From the NCBI GenBank assembly GCA_964019135.1, contig OZ025257.1:22118352-22182351 (forward strand): a stretch of DNA of 64,000 nucleotides. The letters run 5' to 3'. This DNA comes from Arenicola marina (taxonomy: Eukaryota; Annelida; Polychaeta; Arenicolidae). Below, piece by piece: positions 21,649 through 33,465 of the stretch; positions within the stretch are counted from its first letter, which is position 1; the number at the start of each line of letters is the position of its first letter. Made by a program: the position numbers and the translations under genes. The notes under the pieces were generated by a model. The model made no database searches, was not told the origin of the DNA, and saw only the letters and a list, made by a program, of their open reading frames with translations.

Positions 21649-24600
21649 TCATTCGAGCCGTATCTTTTTAGTAGCGCTCTCCTGATTGGCTACTCCGTCC
21701 TGGATGGCGGAGGCGGCGAGGTCCTGCAGCAGCTGGCTGGAGGAGCAATCTCCAAACATGGCCGACAGCAGCGCCACCCCGTACCCAGTGGCCCGCTCAC
21801 CCTGAAACACAACAACCCCACACCTTGTCAACACCATTGCATGCCCACAACAGCGCCACCCCGTACCCAGTGGCCCGCTCACCCTGAAACACAACAACCC
21901 CACACCTTGTCAACACCATTGCATGCCCACAACAGCGCCACCCCGTACCCAGCGGCCCGCTCACCCTGAAACACAACAACCCCACACCTTGTCAACACCA
22001 TTTCATACCCACAACAGCGCCACCTGTGAGGTCACTCGCCTCGCTATTGCCACCTATGACGTCACTCGCCCCATTCACACCTCTGGCGTCTTTCGCCGCC
22101 CCATTCACACCTCTGACGTCATTCACCCCCCCCCCCCCTATTGCCACCTCTGACGTCACTCGCCGCCCACTTCACACATCTGACGTCATTCACCCAACCA
22201 TTGTCACTTCTGATGTCATTCACCGCCTCATTCGCAACTCTGACGTCACTCGCCGCCTCATTCACACCTCCGATGTCACTCGCCGTTTCATTCACACCTC
22301 TGACGTCAGTCACCCAACCATTGTCACCTCTGACGTCAGTCACCCAACCATTGTCACCACTGACATCATTCACCCTGCCATTCACACCTATGACGTCACT
22401 CGCCCCGCCATTGCCACCTGTGACGTCACTCGCCCCGCCATTGCCACCTGTGACGTCACTCGCCCCGCCATTGCCACCTGTGACATCACTCGCCCCGCCA
22501 TTGCCACCTGTGACGTCACTCGCCGGGCCAGACTTACCGAGTAGACTGGATACGCCATGTCAATGTGGATCCAGGTTCCGGGAAAGTCGAATCCTATGTG
22601 AGCTCCAATGAAGAGTCCGGCACAGGATACCTCGGCGTTGCTACGATCCTGGAGACATTTCATACATTTTTGTGTGAATGATGAGTTGGAACAATGACCA
22701 TATGAGACTGAATAATATCGAACTTAAACGTATTCATAGATCAAAACATACTTAATATGTCACAAAATGTTCAAAATGGTTAGTTGTGTCGGTTCTTCAG
22801 GACGCTTTAACTACTTTTGGTCATATCGCGTCAATGGGAGGAGGAAGGGAGAGTGGGGCCATGTCCCCGGGGGTAACCCCCTACTCTTTACGAAGAAAGA
22901 CATGAAATCTTTATCCTGCGACCACACAGACATGGCCACAACAGGGCTCGAAGCACCGATCCACGTGCCGTTAGGCTCTCAGGTGACCAGAGCACTCAAT
23001 GCGAGCGCTCTAGCCCACTGAGCTATCGCGCCGGCCCCTTTTCGAAATGAAAAAGTTGTACTTATTCTAGACTAAAGTACAGAACTACCAGTGTTAATCT
23101 TGGAATAATATGGCAAGTGAAATTGTGTATTTTGTGGCAAAAGCATAAAATCTGGCACATTTTTTTTAACTCTTCCAACATGAAGCCTACATGGCGTCAT
23201 CTGCAACATGTAACAGGAGCTATCATAATATAATTTCAATTTTTTGGTGTATTACATGCACCATGGGCCGATGGTCTTTCAGTATAATAAAGTTACTATA
23301 TATATATCAATAAAATTAGATTATATTAATAAAGGGGGGAGGCAACGTTATTAGGCTGCCGGTGAGTGTCTCACCGCGTTAGAGTTCTTCATGTCAGCCA
23401 CCGAGCTGTTGAACTCTGAGAAGTGGAGTTCCGGGCAGTAGAGGAGCGGATGAAGGAGGTCGGCGGACACCCGGCCAGCGAGGACGGCAGTCCTCTCCCA
23501 GTCCTCATCGTTGGTCACCAAGGCACCGTGGTATCTGCCTGTAATGTACATATGGTATCTGTAATGTACATATGGTACTTGTAATGTACATATTGTGCTT
23601 GTAATGTACATATGGTACTTGTGATGTACATATGGTACTTGTAATGTACATATGGTACTTGTACTGTACATATGGTACTTGTAATGTACATATGGTACTT
23701 GTAATGTACATATGAAACTTGTAATGTACATATGGTACTTGTAATGTACATATGGTGCTTGTAATGTACATATGGTACTTGTAATGTACATATGGTACTT
23801 GTAATGTACATATGGTGCTTGTAATGTACATATGGTACTTGTAATGTACATATGGTACTTGTAATGTACATATGGTGCTTGTAATGTACATATGGTACTT
23901 GTAATGTACATATGGTACTTGTAATGTACATATGGTACTTGTAATGTACATATGGTACTTGTAATGTACATATGGTACTTGTAATGTACTTATGGTACTT
24001 GTAATGTACATATGGTACTTGTAATGTGCATATGGTGCTTGTAATGTACATATGGTACTTGTAATGTACATATGGTACTTGTAATGTACTTATGGTACTT
24101 GTAATGTACATATGGTACTTGTAATGTGCATATGGTGCTTGTAATGTACATATGGTACTTGTAATGTACTTATGGTACTTGTAATGTACATATGGTAGTT
24201 GTAATGTACATATGGTACTTGTAATGTATATATGGTACTTGTAATGTACACTGTGGTATCTGTCTGTAATGTACACCGTTGTATCTGTCTGTAATGTACA
24301 CCGTTGTATCTGTCTGTAATATCCGTCTGTATCATACACCAGACATGGGGTAATTTATAATCATAATCGATTGTAACCGATTCCATTGTCCAAGTAATCG
24401 TAATCATAATTGATCACATTGCTCTATGCTCTATTCTATGCTTGTGTTATTGTTCTCTGCATAGATAGATTAGAAGAAGTGTTGTTATAAAACGAACTTG
24501 ACTGGGTTCAGTAGTGGTACCGTTATCCCCGCGTGTCCTATAGCATTGTGGCCTTCCCTTTATTACCTGTCATTTAACATAGAGACCATTAATTTCTGTT

Positions 24601-27600
24601 ACCCTCCACGCCTCCTTCTAAGGAGAATAATTTTCCCGTCGGGAATTGAACGCACAGCCCTATGTTTAGAAATCCGCCGCTCTCCCAACCAAGCTGCCCA
24701 GCCAGCATACGTGTGGTCCCCCTCATCCAATGTTTAGCGTTTGTCGAAATAGCTACTTAAAGGTCTATTACATTACATTACAAACAGTGTATAATTTTTG
24801 TCATGTAATGGATCAATTATGCAGACAAAATTAATGGCGGATCAGAGGTGCGGCCTTACCAGTGGCGAGTCCCTGAGCACCAGTCAGTGTAGCTAGGTCA
24901 AGGATGATGTCAGCGTGCAGGTCCTTGCTCGCATACGCCACCTACAGAAGAATTATAGCATGATCAAACTCCCGAAACGCCCTAGCACGTGGTTTATCAG
25001 TCTCATATCCGCATGTTGTTACGAGATCCATAGATAAATTCATAGTAATCAAACTTACCCCATCGCCAAGCACGAGCCGTCCTTCTGCATCCGTGTTGTT
25101 AACTTCAACAGTTCTACAAAGACAAAACAAACAACAACGTTTTTTCATTCCATCTATGACGCATAGAGATGCACATAAGTCCACATGCAGTGGGGTCGCC
25201 CATTGGCCCAATGGGTAGCGCGTTCGACTACTGCCGAGTGTGCTCTGCTGGGCCAGCCCACGCGGCCGGTGCGTGGTTCGAATCCCACCTGTGTAAAATT
25301 CAATATGTTTGTGCAGGATAAATCTTCGCAAAGAGTACGGGGGATACTCCCGGAAGACATGGCTCATCGCTACCTTGACCCTTCTCATTCGTCTCGATGG
25401 AATCTACAGAGGTGAAAGCCTCCTGCTTAAACCAGCCAGCCGATTGTTGGCATATGCCATGCGGCAGATGTCGGTGGTATTGCCTGGACAAATGTGAAGC
25501 GTCAGAGAGGAAAGCCGTTAACGACCGACCAAAATATCATTGATGTGCAATAAATAGAGAGCAGGCAAATGAATGCGTATTATGGCACAATGATATCTAA
25601 AGAAGAGGGTCGAGGCGATTTGGAGAGTTAGGCTCGTTGTCATAATCATTCAACGATGTGAGCTGGGTGATGCAGTACCACTTTTATGAATATTTGTGTA
25701 GTGCTTGACGGTGGGGTTGAAGGAAACTTGGCTCAGGGCGCGAACTCACGACCAGTTGATCTGCAGCTCAACTAGCTTACCAATTGTGCTGGACTGGGTA
25801 GACAGAAGCCAAGTGCCCGGCTTTTTATCGGTGACCTTTATTTGAAGGATATGGAATCTCTAACCCGCACTAACACAGACGTTTACAAAGATAGGGGCAA
25901 ACAGTAGTTACCGTGATAAGGATAAGGTCGCTGACACGTTAAGGAAGTACACATTGTCAATTAAAGGTTCAAAGTACCAGGGTTATTGATGGTGGATCAT
26001 TGCCATCGCATTAAGCAAAGACGTGGAAAATTAAACATTTCATGTATAAATGTTTTTACATGCCCCTTTGATGTCATGTTTTGGTAACTTGGCGATGGGT
26101 AAACATTTCATGAAAAATAATATAAATCTAGATGAATCTATCTTAAGTTAACTACATAATATAGCATCATAATCAATTAAATAAGTTTCATTTCGGTAGA
26201 CTACGAGGTCTGAACACTAGATGGACCACGAAGTGGTGGTGCTTTCTTCAGTCTGTCAGCAGATTGCCTAAAAGACAAACCTTCCTGAGTAGAGTGTGAT
26301 GATGTCGTCCGGCCTCAGAGACTTAGGGCCTACAGCGTTCTCCGCCAGACAGAACACAGCGTGTAGATTCTCGCGGAAACCCTGAAACCAGAGCATACAT
26401 TACAAAGTGTTCCCTATCAAACAAGACACATTGTGCAGTCTCCCTAAGAATCTCTGAACCAATACACATATTAAGAAGCATACCCTTCCAAGATGGAACG
26501 CATTGCAAAAATTCTCTCGAATTCCGACAAATAAGCACATTTCCTTAAAACCAATACATTTATAGCACTGAGTTATCTGCCAAAACAGAACGCAGCGTGC
26601 AGCTCCATTACAAGCAGGTGCAGAAGGCGTTTCAAGCCACACTTGGGCACACATTGGGGTGAAGAACCTGTGCCCATCTAGCAATGCGTTTACTGCGAGA
26701 CCTCGATGTGGTCACAAGAGACCACCGCTGGGTTTACTGAGAGATCTTGATGGGTTCACTAGAAACCACTGCTGGGTTTACTGCGAGATCTCGATGGGTT
26801 CACTAGAGACCACTGCTGGGTTTATTGCGAGACCTCGATGGGGTCACCAGAGACCACCGCTTGATTTACTGCGACACCGCGATGGGTCCACTAGAAACCA
26901 CGGCTGGGTTTACTGCGAGACCTCGATAAGTTCACTAGAGACCACCGCTGGGTTTACTGAGAGATCTCGATGGGTTCACTAGAGACCACTGCTGGGTTTA
27001 CGGCGAGACCTCGATTGGTTCACTAGAGACCACTGTTGGGTTTACTGCGAGACCTGGATGGGTTCACTAGAGACCACCGCTGGGTTTACTGCGATACCTC
27101 GAGGGGTTCACCTGAGACCACTGCTGGGTGTACTGCGAGACCGCGATGGGTTCACTAGAGACCACGACTGGGTTTAATGCGAAACCTCGATGGGTTCACT
27201 AGAGACCATCGCTGGGTATACTGCGAGACCTCGAGGGGTTCACCAGAAACCACTGCTGGGTTTACTGCGAGACCTCGATGAGGCCACCAGAGACCACTGC
27301 TGGGTCGCTCTAACCTGTTTGACGGCGGTGTAAAAGGCCCCCAGGACTGCCGCCGCTCCGCCACAGTCTCGCTTCATCCCAGGCATAGTCGTCTGCAGCA
27401 AACCAAAACCAAAGACCCTCTATGATCTCACCAATTCCTGAACATTAACAAGCCAAGTACATGTACATAAAGTCCAACGGTGAACAACATCATATAACCT
27501 TGTATTGGTTAGGAGCGTTATTTCCAATTGTGACAAAAATTACATGGTCCACTTTTGTTGTAAAACATTTTGAAGGCTTACTTCTTACAAAACGCAACGA

Positions 27601-30600
27601 GCTGAAAACCTTCCCATAACTGGGAAGACTAAATGATGACAAATACGGCTCAGGCGACCATAAAACGGTATAAACTTATTGATATGATTCTGATGCTTGG
27701 GAATGTGTTCAGCGGCTCTCACATCCACACACAATAATTATAGGATTTTGTACTCCGACTGCTGATAAAATAATTACAGTGGTAACGTAATAATTACAAT
27801 AATAATGGCACAATTACAATAACACCATTACAATAATTTATTAATAGTGTAATAATGACAGTGATCATAATAAATAATAGCTATTTAACTACCAGAATGT
27901 AAACGTGTAATATCCTAAATTGGCGCAATAATAATCAGATAATTGTTGGTGTGTCACACAGAACGTTCTGAGGACAGCCTGAGGACACGTGTCACAGTAC
28001 ATACCTTGCCCTTGATGCTGAGTCCGCCAGTGTCGTACACAATGCCCTTGCCCACCCAGGCTATGGTCTTGGAGGCCCCGGGCGGGGTATGGCTGAGGAC
28101 CACGAGGGCTGGGGGGTGAACGGCCGCCTGCCCAACACCGTACAGACCTGGGCACGGGGCGGAAACTATCAGCACACTCGCAATATATGGTCAGTGGCAT
28201 GTGGAATATGCTACTAAATCAACCGTTAAATATGCTACTAAATCAACCGTTGAATACTCTAGTAAATCACACGTTGAATACTCTAGTAAATCACACGTTG
28301 AACACTCTCGTAAATCACACGTTGAACACTCGTAAATCACACGTTGAACACTCGTAAGTCACACGTTGAACACTCGTAAATCACACGTTGAATACTCTAG
28401 TAAATCACACGTTGAACACTCTCGTAAATCACACGTTGAACACTCTCGTAAATCACACGTTGAACACTCTCGTAAATCACACGTTGAATACTCTCGTAAA
28501 TCACACATTGAACACTCGTAAATCACACGTTCAACACTCTCGTAAATCACACATTGAACACTCGTAAATCACACGTTGAACACTCTCGTAAATCACACGT
28601 TGAACACTCTCGTAAATCACACGTTGAACACTCTCGTAAATCACCCGTTGAACACTCGTAAATCACCCGTTGAACACTCGTAAATCACACGTTGAACACT
28701 CGTAAATCACACGTTGAACACTCGTAAATCACACGTTGAACACTCGTAAATCACACGTTGAACACGCGTAAATCACACGTTGAACACTCGTAAATCACAC
28801 GTTGAACACTCGTAAATCACACGTTGAACACTCTCGTAAATGACGTTTCATAGATAAGATGAATAGATAGGATACAACACGAGTAAGCAACACATGGAAT
28901 ACAATAGTGAATAATATCTAAAATAGTAACAAGTGAAATATAAAAAAATAACATTGAAAACCATTAGTAACAAGTGGAATATATGCGTAGATAACATTGG
29001 AATTCGGTTATTCACTAGTGAAAATACACTAGTAAACAACCGCGTTGCGAGAACGAATCTCGACACTATTTGCTCACGTAAGTAGCTACAACACTGGAGT
29101 CTCTCTCTCTCTCACCTCCAAACCCCTTCTCTTTCAATTCTTCCCCGCTGATTACCACAGCGTCTGCGCCTAAGTGCTCTCCAATGGTCTGGATTTCCTG
29201 TTATCGAAGAAATGGAAAAATACTTTCAAATAAATACAATACAATAGAGGGCGGGGAGAGGGCGCAGGTGTCTCGATGGATAATGGCATTTACACCTTTT
29301 ATGTGTACTTTATAACGCGATGTCTACAGATAAGGAGTCATAGCCCATTTACTCAATGAGTACACTGTTGCACTGTGGATTGGAAAAGCGATTTTTGTGG
29401 TAGCAAAGCTATCTAGATCTATATTATGGATATAGAGAGCTTCTATACCACGTCATATCCGTATACCTTGTGACATCGCACTTGTTTCTATCATATAGAC
29501 CGGTATACTTACATGAAGACATCTTTTAACGAAGTACACTTTTCTGGGATTAGATATATTACACCATGTTTACTATTTACTTATATATAGTCGATTACGC
29601 TGAATAATTCACTGCATTTTGACACAAAATCGCATCTTAACAAAGGCGTCGGTGTACATCAACCAGTGAATAATTCACCGCATGTTAACACAAATTGCAC
29701 CTTAACAAAGGATTCTGTGTTCATCGACCAGTCACCAATTCACCGCATATTGACACAAATCGCACCTTACCAAAGGGTTCGGTGTTAATCGACTAGTGAA
29801 TCAGTGAATAATTCACCGCATATTAACACAAATCGCACCTTAACAAAGGCGCCCGTGCATATCCACCAGGAAATCAGTGAATAATTCACCGCATATTAAC
29901 ACATTAATATTATTAACATAAATCGCACCTTAACAAAGGCGTCCGTGTGCATCTCGGCGCAGGGCGTGTCCGTGATGCGTGCCGCCAGCCGCAGCCCGTA
30001 GGCGGCGCTCGTCAGGCAGGCCACGTCGTCGGCCGTCAGCGGCTGGTGATTGGCCGAGGCGCCCACCAACAGGAACTCGACCGTCACGCGCCGCTCGCTC
30101 TTGCTGTAGACCGACTTGCGCGTGAAGATGGGGAAAGATCTGGAGGCAGCACAAGCCGAGGCGAACACATCCTGCCGCTCGCAAACTATCTGAAATGAAA
30201 ATTTGTGGGTGTTTTTTTTTTAAGAATGAAAGGTTAAACTGGGTCAAGAATATTCCAGCGATAGCGATATGGGTCTGGATGAAACATGGGTTATTTGATT
30301 GGTCGACATACAATTTTAAAATAAAATAAGATTTAATTTACCTCCTTACCATGCATTACTCGGTGCCATAATGTATGTAATAAATGCACAGATCTTCCCA
30401 TAGCATGGATCAATTCTAGATCAACCTCTACAACTATTATCATACATACATTCTACCACCATATGTAATTCTACAACATAGACAACTATTAACAGTGTTA
30501 TCATACATATATCTTGCAACACTTTATTCTACCATTGCTACAACTGTTATCACAATACTTTGTATAGCTGCTAGCACAATATACTGGTAGTTTTGCATAG

Positions 30601-31814
30601 CCGTTACCACAATATCTTTTTTGCATAGCTGTTATGTTTTCAAAAAGCATACTGTTATGTTTTTGTAACAGTCTTTAACATCATATATTATTCATCATTG
30701 GCATGCCATATATTCACTTTTCATTCTCTGACTTGGTGGCACTATAAATGTTTTCACGTCGCCATGGCCACCTCATTTCATCTGATTTAATTTTCAAAAA
30801 GCATACTGTTATGTTTTCAAAAAGCATACTTGTTAGCACAATACCTTCCTTGTATAACATTTATCACAATACACTTTTGGATACCACTTATCACACATAT
30901 CTCACCACTATGTACTCCTCGCCACCACTCATACAGCTACGGATGACCTTGGTGAGAGCATGTGCCCTTGAGGGTGCGCTATGGCGACTGCACTTGCTCG
31001 GCAGAGCCGCCACTGTGGCCTGTGTCATCCATAGTGGGCAGGAGTCGGTGGGAGATGGATGCAAACTGTTCACTGCCGCAAGGAATGTCTGAAGATTAAA
31101 CAGCCCATGAAGATGAGACTTCAGTGGTTTTTAATGTTTTATTGGGCCACATTAGGTTAATAGAAATATGTATAAAATCATAATTTTACGGATCCAATTT
31201 TTATGCAGGGACCCATGCAATGGACTACTGTAATAAATGTACTGCACAAGTAATGTGCAAGTTATACATAAACAAACAGTGGCACTAATACTAAAAAATG
31301 ACTATCATCTTAGATACAGTACTTTTGTATCAATATTATATAAATGACACACTTCATTGATAATGCAGGAGTCTTCTGAATTATTTTTCTCAAGAAATAC
31401 TGGGTGTTCTAATCTTAAGTTTACACCATATGAACAGGAGGGGTAGGTTTGGCACCATGTCAGGATTTTTTCCCCAACAGAGACATTGATAACTGTTCAG
31501 TGGGATAGAAGCCTCCAAACTTTTTGACAGGATGTTTGGTCTACTAGGGCTTAGATATCTCAACCACCATGAACACATTATCTTCATATCACAGGATCAC
31601 CAAGCTGCTGACACCCACATCTTTTGGTAGCTTTATATGCAACTAAATACACATAAATACCTACCTCTTCAGACACCTGAGGTTCTAACTTGGCCTTAAC
31701 CTGATCAAAAGTGAGTTTGCGCAGGTTTTTTAGCTGACCCACTAATAGTACTGGATGTCTACTTGGGTCAGTTGCCTTCAACGTATTGGAGAAACATAGG
31801 TTTACATTGGTCAT
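21649..31814 (-). CDS. NPEPL1: NPEPL1-type M17 leucyl aminopeptidase, 12 exons, complete
   Basis: A cytosolic di-metal aminopeptidase that removes N-terminal residues from peptides. Coding exons in transcript order: 31665-31814, 30906-31088, 29929-30189, 29116-29197, 28005-28147, 27315-27392, 26281-26381, 25059-25113, 24860-24941, 23375-23538, 22538-22648, 21649-21801. All have GT-AG borders, the phases agree, and they sum to about 520 codons (human NPEPL1 523, from memory). The start is MTNVNLCFSNTLK. M17 residues are present: Lys and Asp in GKGIVYDTGG, Lys in LSIKGK, Asp in KRDCGG, and Asp, Glu and Arg in NNTDAEGRLVL. Further family matches are SCAGLFIGAHIGFDFPG and GERATGYGVALL. The protein ends KKIRLE. 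Several introns are largely minisatellites, some containing copies of splice junctions. The predicted enzyme looks functional. Confidence 0.96.
21789..22022. repeat. 82-bp triplication spanning the exon 12 acceptor
   Basis: Three near-identical 82-bp units start at 21789, 21871 and 21953. Each holds, on the minus strand, the acceptor TGTGTTTCAG and about 36 bp of exon 12 (GGTGAGCGGGCC...). Only the acceptor before 21801 gives the conserved C-terminus. The copies at 21883 and 21965 would run into a TGA after about 28 codons, because 82 is not a multiple of three. Confidence 0.92.
22020..22526. repeat. 30-bp minisatellite with CRE palindromes
   Basis: About 17 units of GCCACCTGTGACGTCACTCG plus CCCCGCCATT. 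About eleven units contain the perfect palindrome TGACGTCA, the consensus CREB/ATF site. The array ends about 12 bp from the donor of NPEPL1 exon 11 (22538). Confidence 0.93.
22781..23038 (-). mobile_element. tRNA-derived SINE, family A
   Basis: Same family as 11541-11778, in intron 10 of NPEPL1. Minus-strand head GGCGCGATAGCTCAGTGGGC, degraded B box, core GATAAAGAT, and end GACGCGATATGACC...AAAGCGTCCTGAAG. Confidence 0.88.
23541..24325. repeat. 20-bp minisatellite seeded at the exon 10 acceptor
   Basis: About 35 units of TGTACATATGGTACTTGTAA. From 23741 to 23890 every third unit carries GTGCTT, a 60-bp higher-order period. On the minus strand the acceptor of exon 10 reads TGTACATTACAG|GCAGATACC. 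Units at both edges keep that exon-like GTATCTG(TC)TGTAATGTACA form (23551-23570 and 24253-24325), so the array appears to derive from the splice junction. Confidence 0.93.
24500..24712 (-). mobile_element. tRNA-derived SINE, family C
   Basis: On the minus strand, a tRNA-like head with box A CTTGGTTGGGAGAGCGGC and box B GCGTTCAATTCCC, followed by CGGGAAAATTATTCTCC. It differs from families A and B. Boundaries are approximate. It sits in intron 9 of NPEPL1. Confidence 0.6.
25188..25440 (+). mobile_element. tRNA-derived SINE, family B
   Basis: Head with box A TGGCCCAATGGGTAGCGCG and box B GGTTCGAATCCC. The downstream core (GGATAAATCTTCGCAAAGAG, then TACTCCCGGAAGACATGGCT) is related to the core of family A although the tRNA heads differ. 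Intron 7 of NPEPL1. A partial copy lies at 39190-39412. Confidence 0.85.
25441..26280. other. Intron 7 remainder of NPEPL1, no repeat array seen
   Basis: Unique AT-rich sequence without tandem repeats or recognisable coding content. Confidence 0.4.
26690..27306. repeat. 44-bp minisatellite in intron 6 of NPEPL1
   Basis: About 14 units with CTGGGTTTACTGCGAGACCT and CGATGGGTTCACTAGAGACC. The array runs to within about 10 bp of the donor of exon 6 (27315). Confidence 0.92.
27393..28004. other. Intron 5 of NPEPL1
   Basis: AT-rich, with imperfect ATAATTACAATAA-type simple sequence at 27770-27880. No gene. Confidence 0.4.
28204..28845. repeat. 22/24-bp minisatellite in intron 4 of NPEPL1
   Basis: About 27 units of GTAAATCACACGTTGAACAC plus TC, with a frequent CT insertion giving 24-bp units. 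The left edge shows diverged founder units (AATATGCTACTAAATCAACC) from about 28205, roughly 55 bp upstream of the exon 5 acceptor. Confidence 0.92.
29620..29940. repeat. About 70-bp repeats containing the exon 3 splice donor
   Basis: On the minus strand, exon 3 ends GACGCCTTTGTTAAG|GTGCGA. The downstream intron holds four more copies of this junction (CTTTGTTAAGGTGCGATTTG-type), each followed by GTTAATATGCGGTGAATTA, near 29645, 29705, 29776 and 29852. Most keep a usable GT donor; the farthest has AAGATGCG instead. Confidence 0.9.
30190..30905. other. Intron 2 of NPEPL1
   Basis: AT-rich with imperfect repeats of ACAACTATTA/TCATACATA and of CAAAAAGCATACTGTTATGT (near 30640, 30795 and 30815). 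No gene. Confidence 0.4.
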
Positions 31815-32517
31815 GATTCTGGAAGATAAGAAAAAGTATCACATTAGGCAGATAGAATGTTCTGATGCAAAAAAGTAGTCAAAGGGAAAGAATATGCTTT
31901 TTTAGGATATATTCAATTGTATCATATACAGGTTTAATATTGGGCCAGTAGCAGACAAGCTAGTCCTGGTCCGAACCTCCAAACGAGCCAGGCCTACTGA
32001 AACTTCATTAAAAGAGAAATTAACAGATATTATGACAGCTAGACTCTATTTATAGGCATTGATACATTACATATCATTATATAAAAGACAAATAGTTCTC
32101 AGCCATCCAATATAAATTAATACATTTCAGAATACTTAGATATAGAAGGTGGACTACAGATTTCACTTTCCATCTTTCTGGTCCATTATTTCTTTATTAT
32201 TGTATCTAATATCTATAAGACAGATGCCTTAATATATGACAGCTGCCTTTGCCTGTAGAAAGTTGCATATTTTACCATCTTCTGCTCAGTGCTCAATCAC
32301 TGGCAGTCCTGCAAGCAAGCCGCTGCTGAACCCATATCGGAGTGGACTACGTTACATTTATGGAACTAAATTAAATTACTGGTACCTGAGCATGCAATCA
32401 CTGATCTCATTACTACTTAGGCCTAGATCTATTGCCTTGTATTGAAACGAAAATCCTTATTTATAAAGTAAGCTTACTTACTTGTTTAAACCCAGTAAAC
32501 TAACTCTAACCTAATAA
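31815..32517. other. Upstream of the NPEPL1 start, no gene seen
   Basis: Should contain the 5' UTR and promoter of the aminopeptidase gene. The sequence is AT-rich, without a clear TATA box or CpG-rich block that I can support. Confidence 0.35.
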
Positions 32518-33465
32518 AAGTGGGCGCATTTCTTTGGTACGCCGGGTGTATCCCTACGGTGGACCGAATATGCACATTACGCATCAGTTCACCGCCCGAC
32601 ACTTCTTTCACCCGAGTATGGATGCGTGCGCATGCATTCGGTATGCCGATGTACCCCGTTCTAAACAGCACAGGGCATTCGGGAGAAGATGGCGGCTGAT
32701 TGAAAGGTGATGAAGAGTAGGTTGGTTCCAGTGCCTTAATGTGCACCGGATGTGAACGGTGTGTGCATTTCATTGGAATAGGCATATCCCTATCGGCATA
32801 CTCGGAAATTTCTTGTCAAGTATTGCAGGCCCGGGGCAGGATACCGAACCTGGCCCAAAGAAATGCGCCCAGTAACAGGCAAGAGATTCATGCCATGGCA
32901 CCTGCATCTGTGGCACGTCACATCAAAACCCATGTCACTGTCCCGGGAGGTTTCTTTGGAGGTTTTTAACCGGGCACATCGGCATACCGAATGGACGTGT
33001 ACGCACCCATACCCGGGTGAAAGAAGTGTCGGGCAGTGAACCGATGCGGAATGTATGTATTCGGTCCACTGTAGGGATACCCCAGGTTACCAAAGAAATG
33101 CGCCTACTGGGCATATTTCTTTGGGCCATGTTCGGTATCCTGCCCCGGACCCGCAACACGTGACAGAGAACTTTCGAGTATGCCAATAGGGATATGCCTA
33201 TTCCAATGAAATGCACACACCGTTCACATCCGGTGCACATTAAGGCACTGGAACCAACCTACTCTTCATCACCTTTCAATCAGCCGCCATCTTCTCCTGA
33301 ATGCCCTGTGCTGTTTAGAACGGGGCGCATCGGCATACAGAATGCATGCGCGCGCTTCCATACTCGGGTGAAAGAAGTGTCGGGCGGTAAACCGATGCGG
33401 AATGTGCGTATTCGGTCCATAGGGATACACCCGGCGTACCAAAGAAATGCGCCCACTGACACGGC
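32518..33465. mobile_element. Cluster of MITEs with TGGGCGCATTTCTTTGG ends
   Basis: A copy at about 32521-32875 starts with GGGCGCATTTCTTTGG and ends with CCAAAGAAATGCGCCC. A second copy, in opposite orientation, occupies about 33110-33462. Between them (about 32965-33110) is a half copy. The two full copies are about 95% identical, so together they form a roughly 0.95-kb inverted repeat. AGT or ACT flanks the ends and may be a 3-bp target duplication. The mirrored open frames (MPIPMKCTHRSHPVHIK...) are not genes. Confidence 0.85.

Noticed and set aside
22026-22611. Plus-strand ORFs of 172 and 156 codons over the CRE array
   Set aside because: Minisatellite translation, antisense to NPEPL1 exon 11 and its intron.
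23351-24339. Long minus-strand frames of YITSTICTLQVP-type repeats
   Set aside because: Translation of the 20-bp intronic minisatellite; only the 23375-23538 part is a true NPEPL1 exon.
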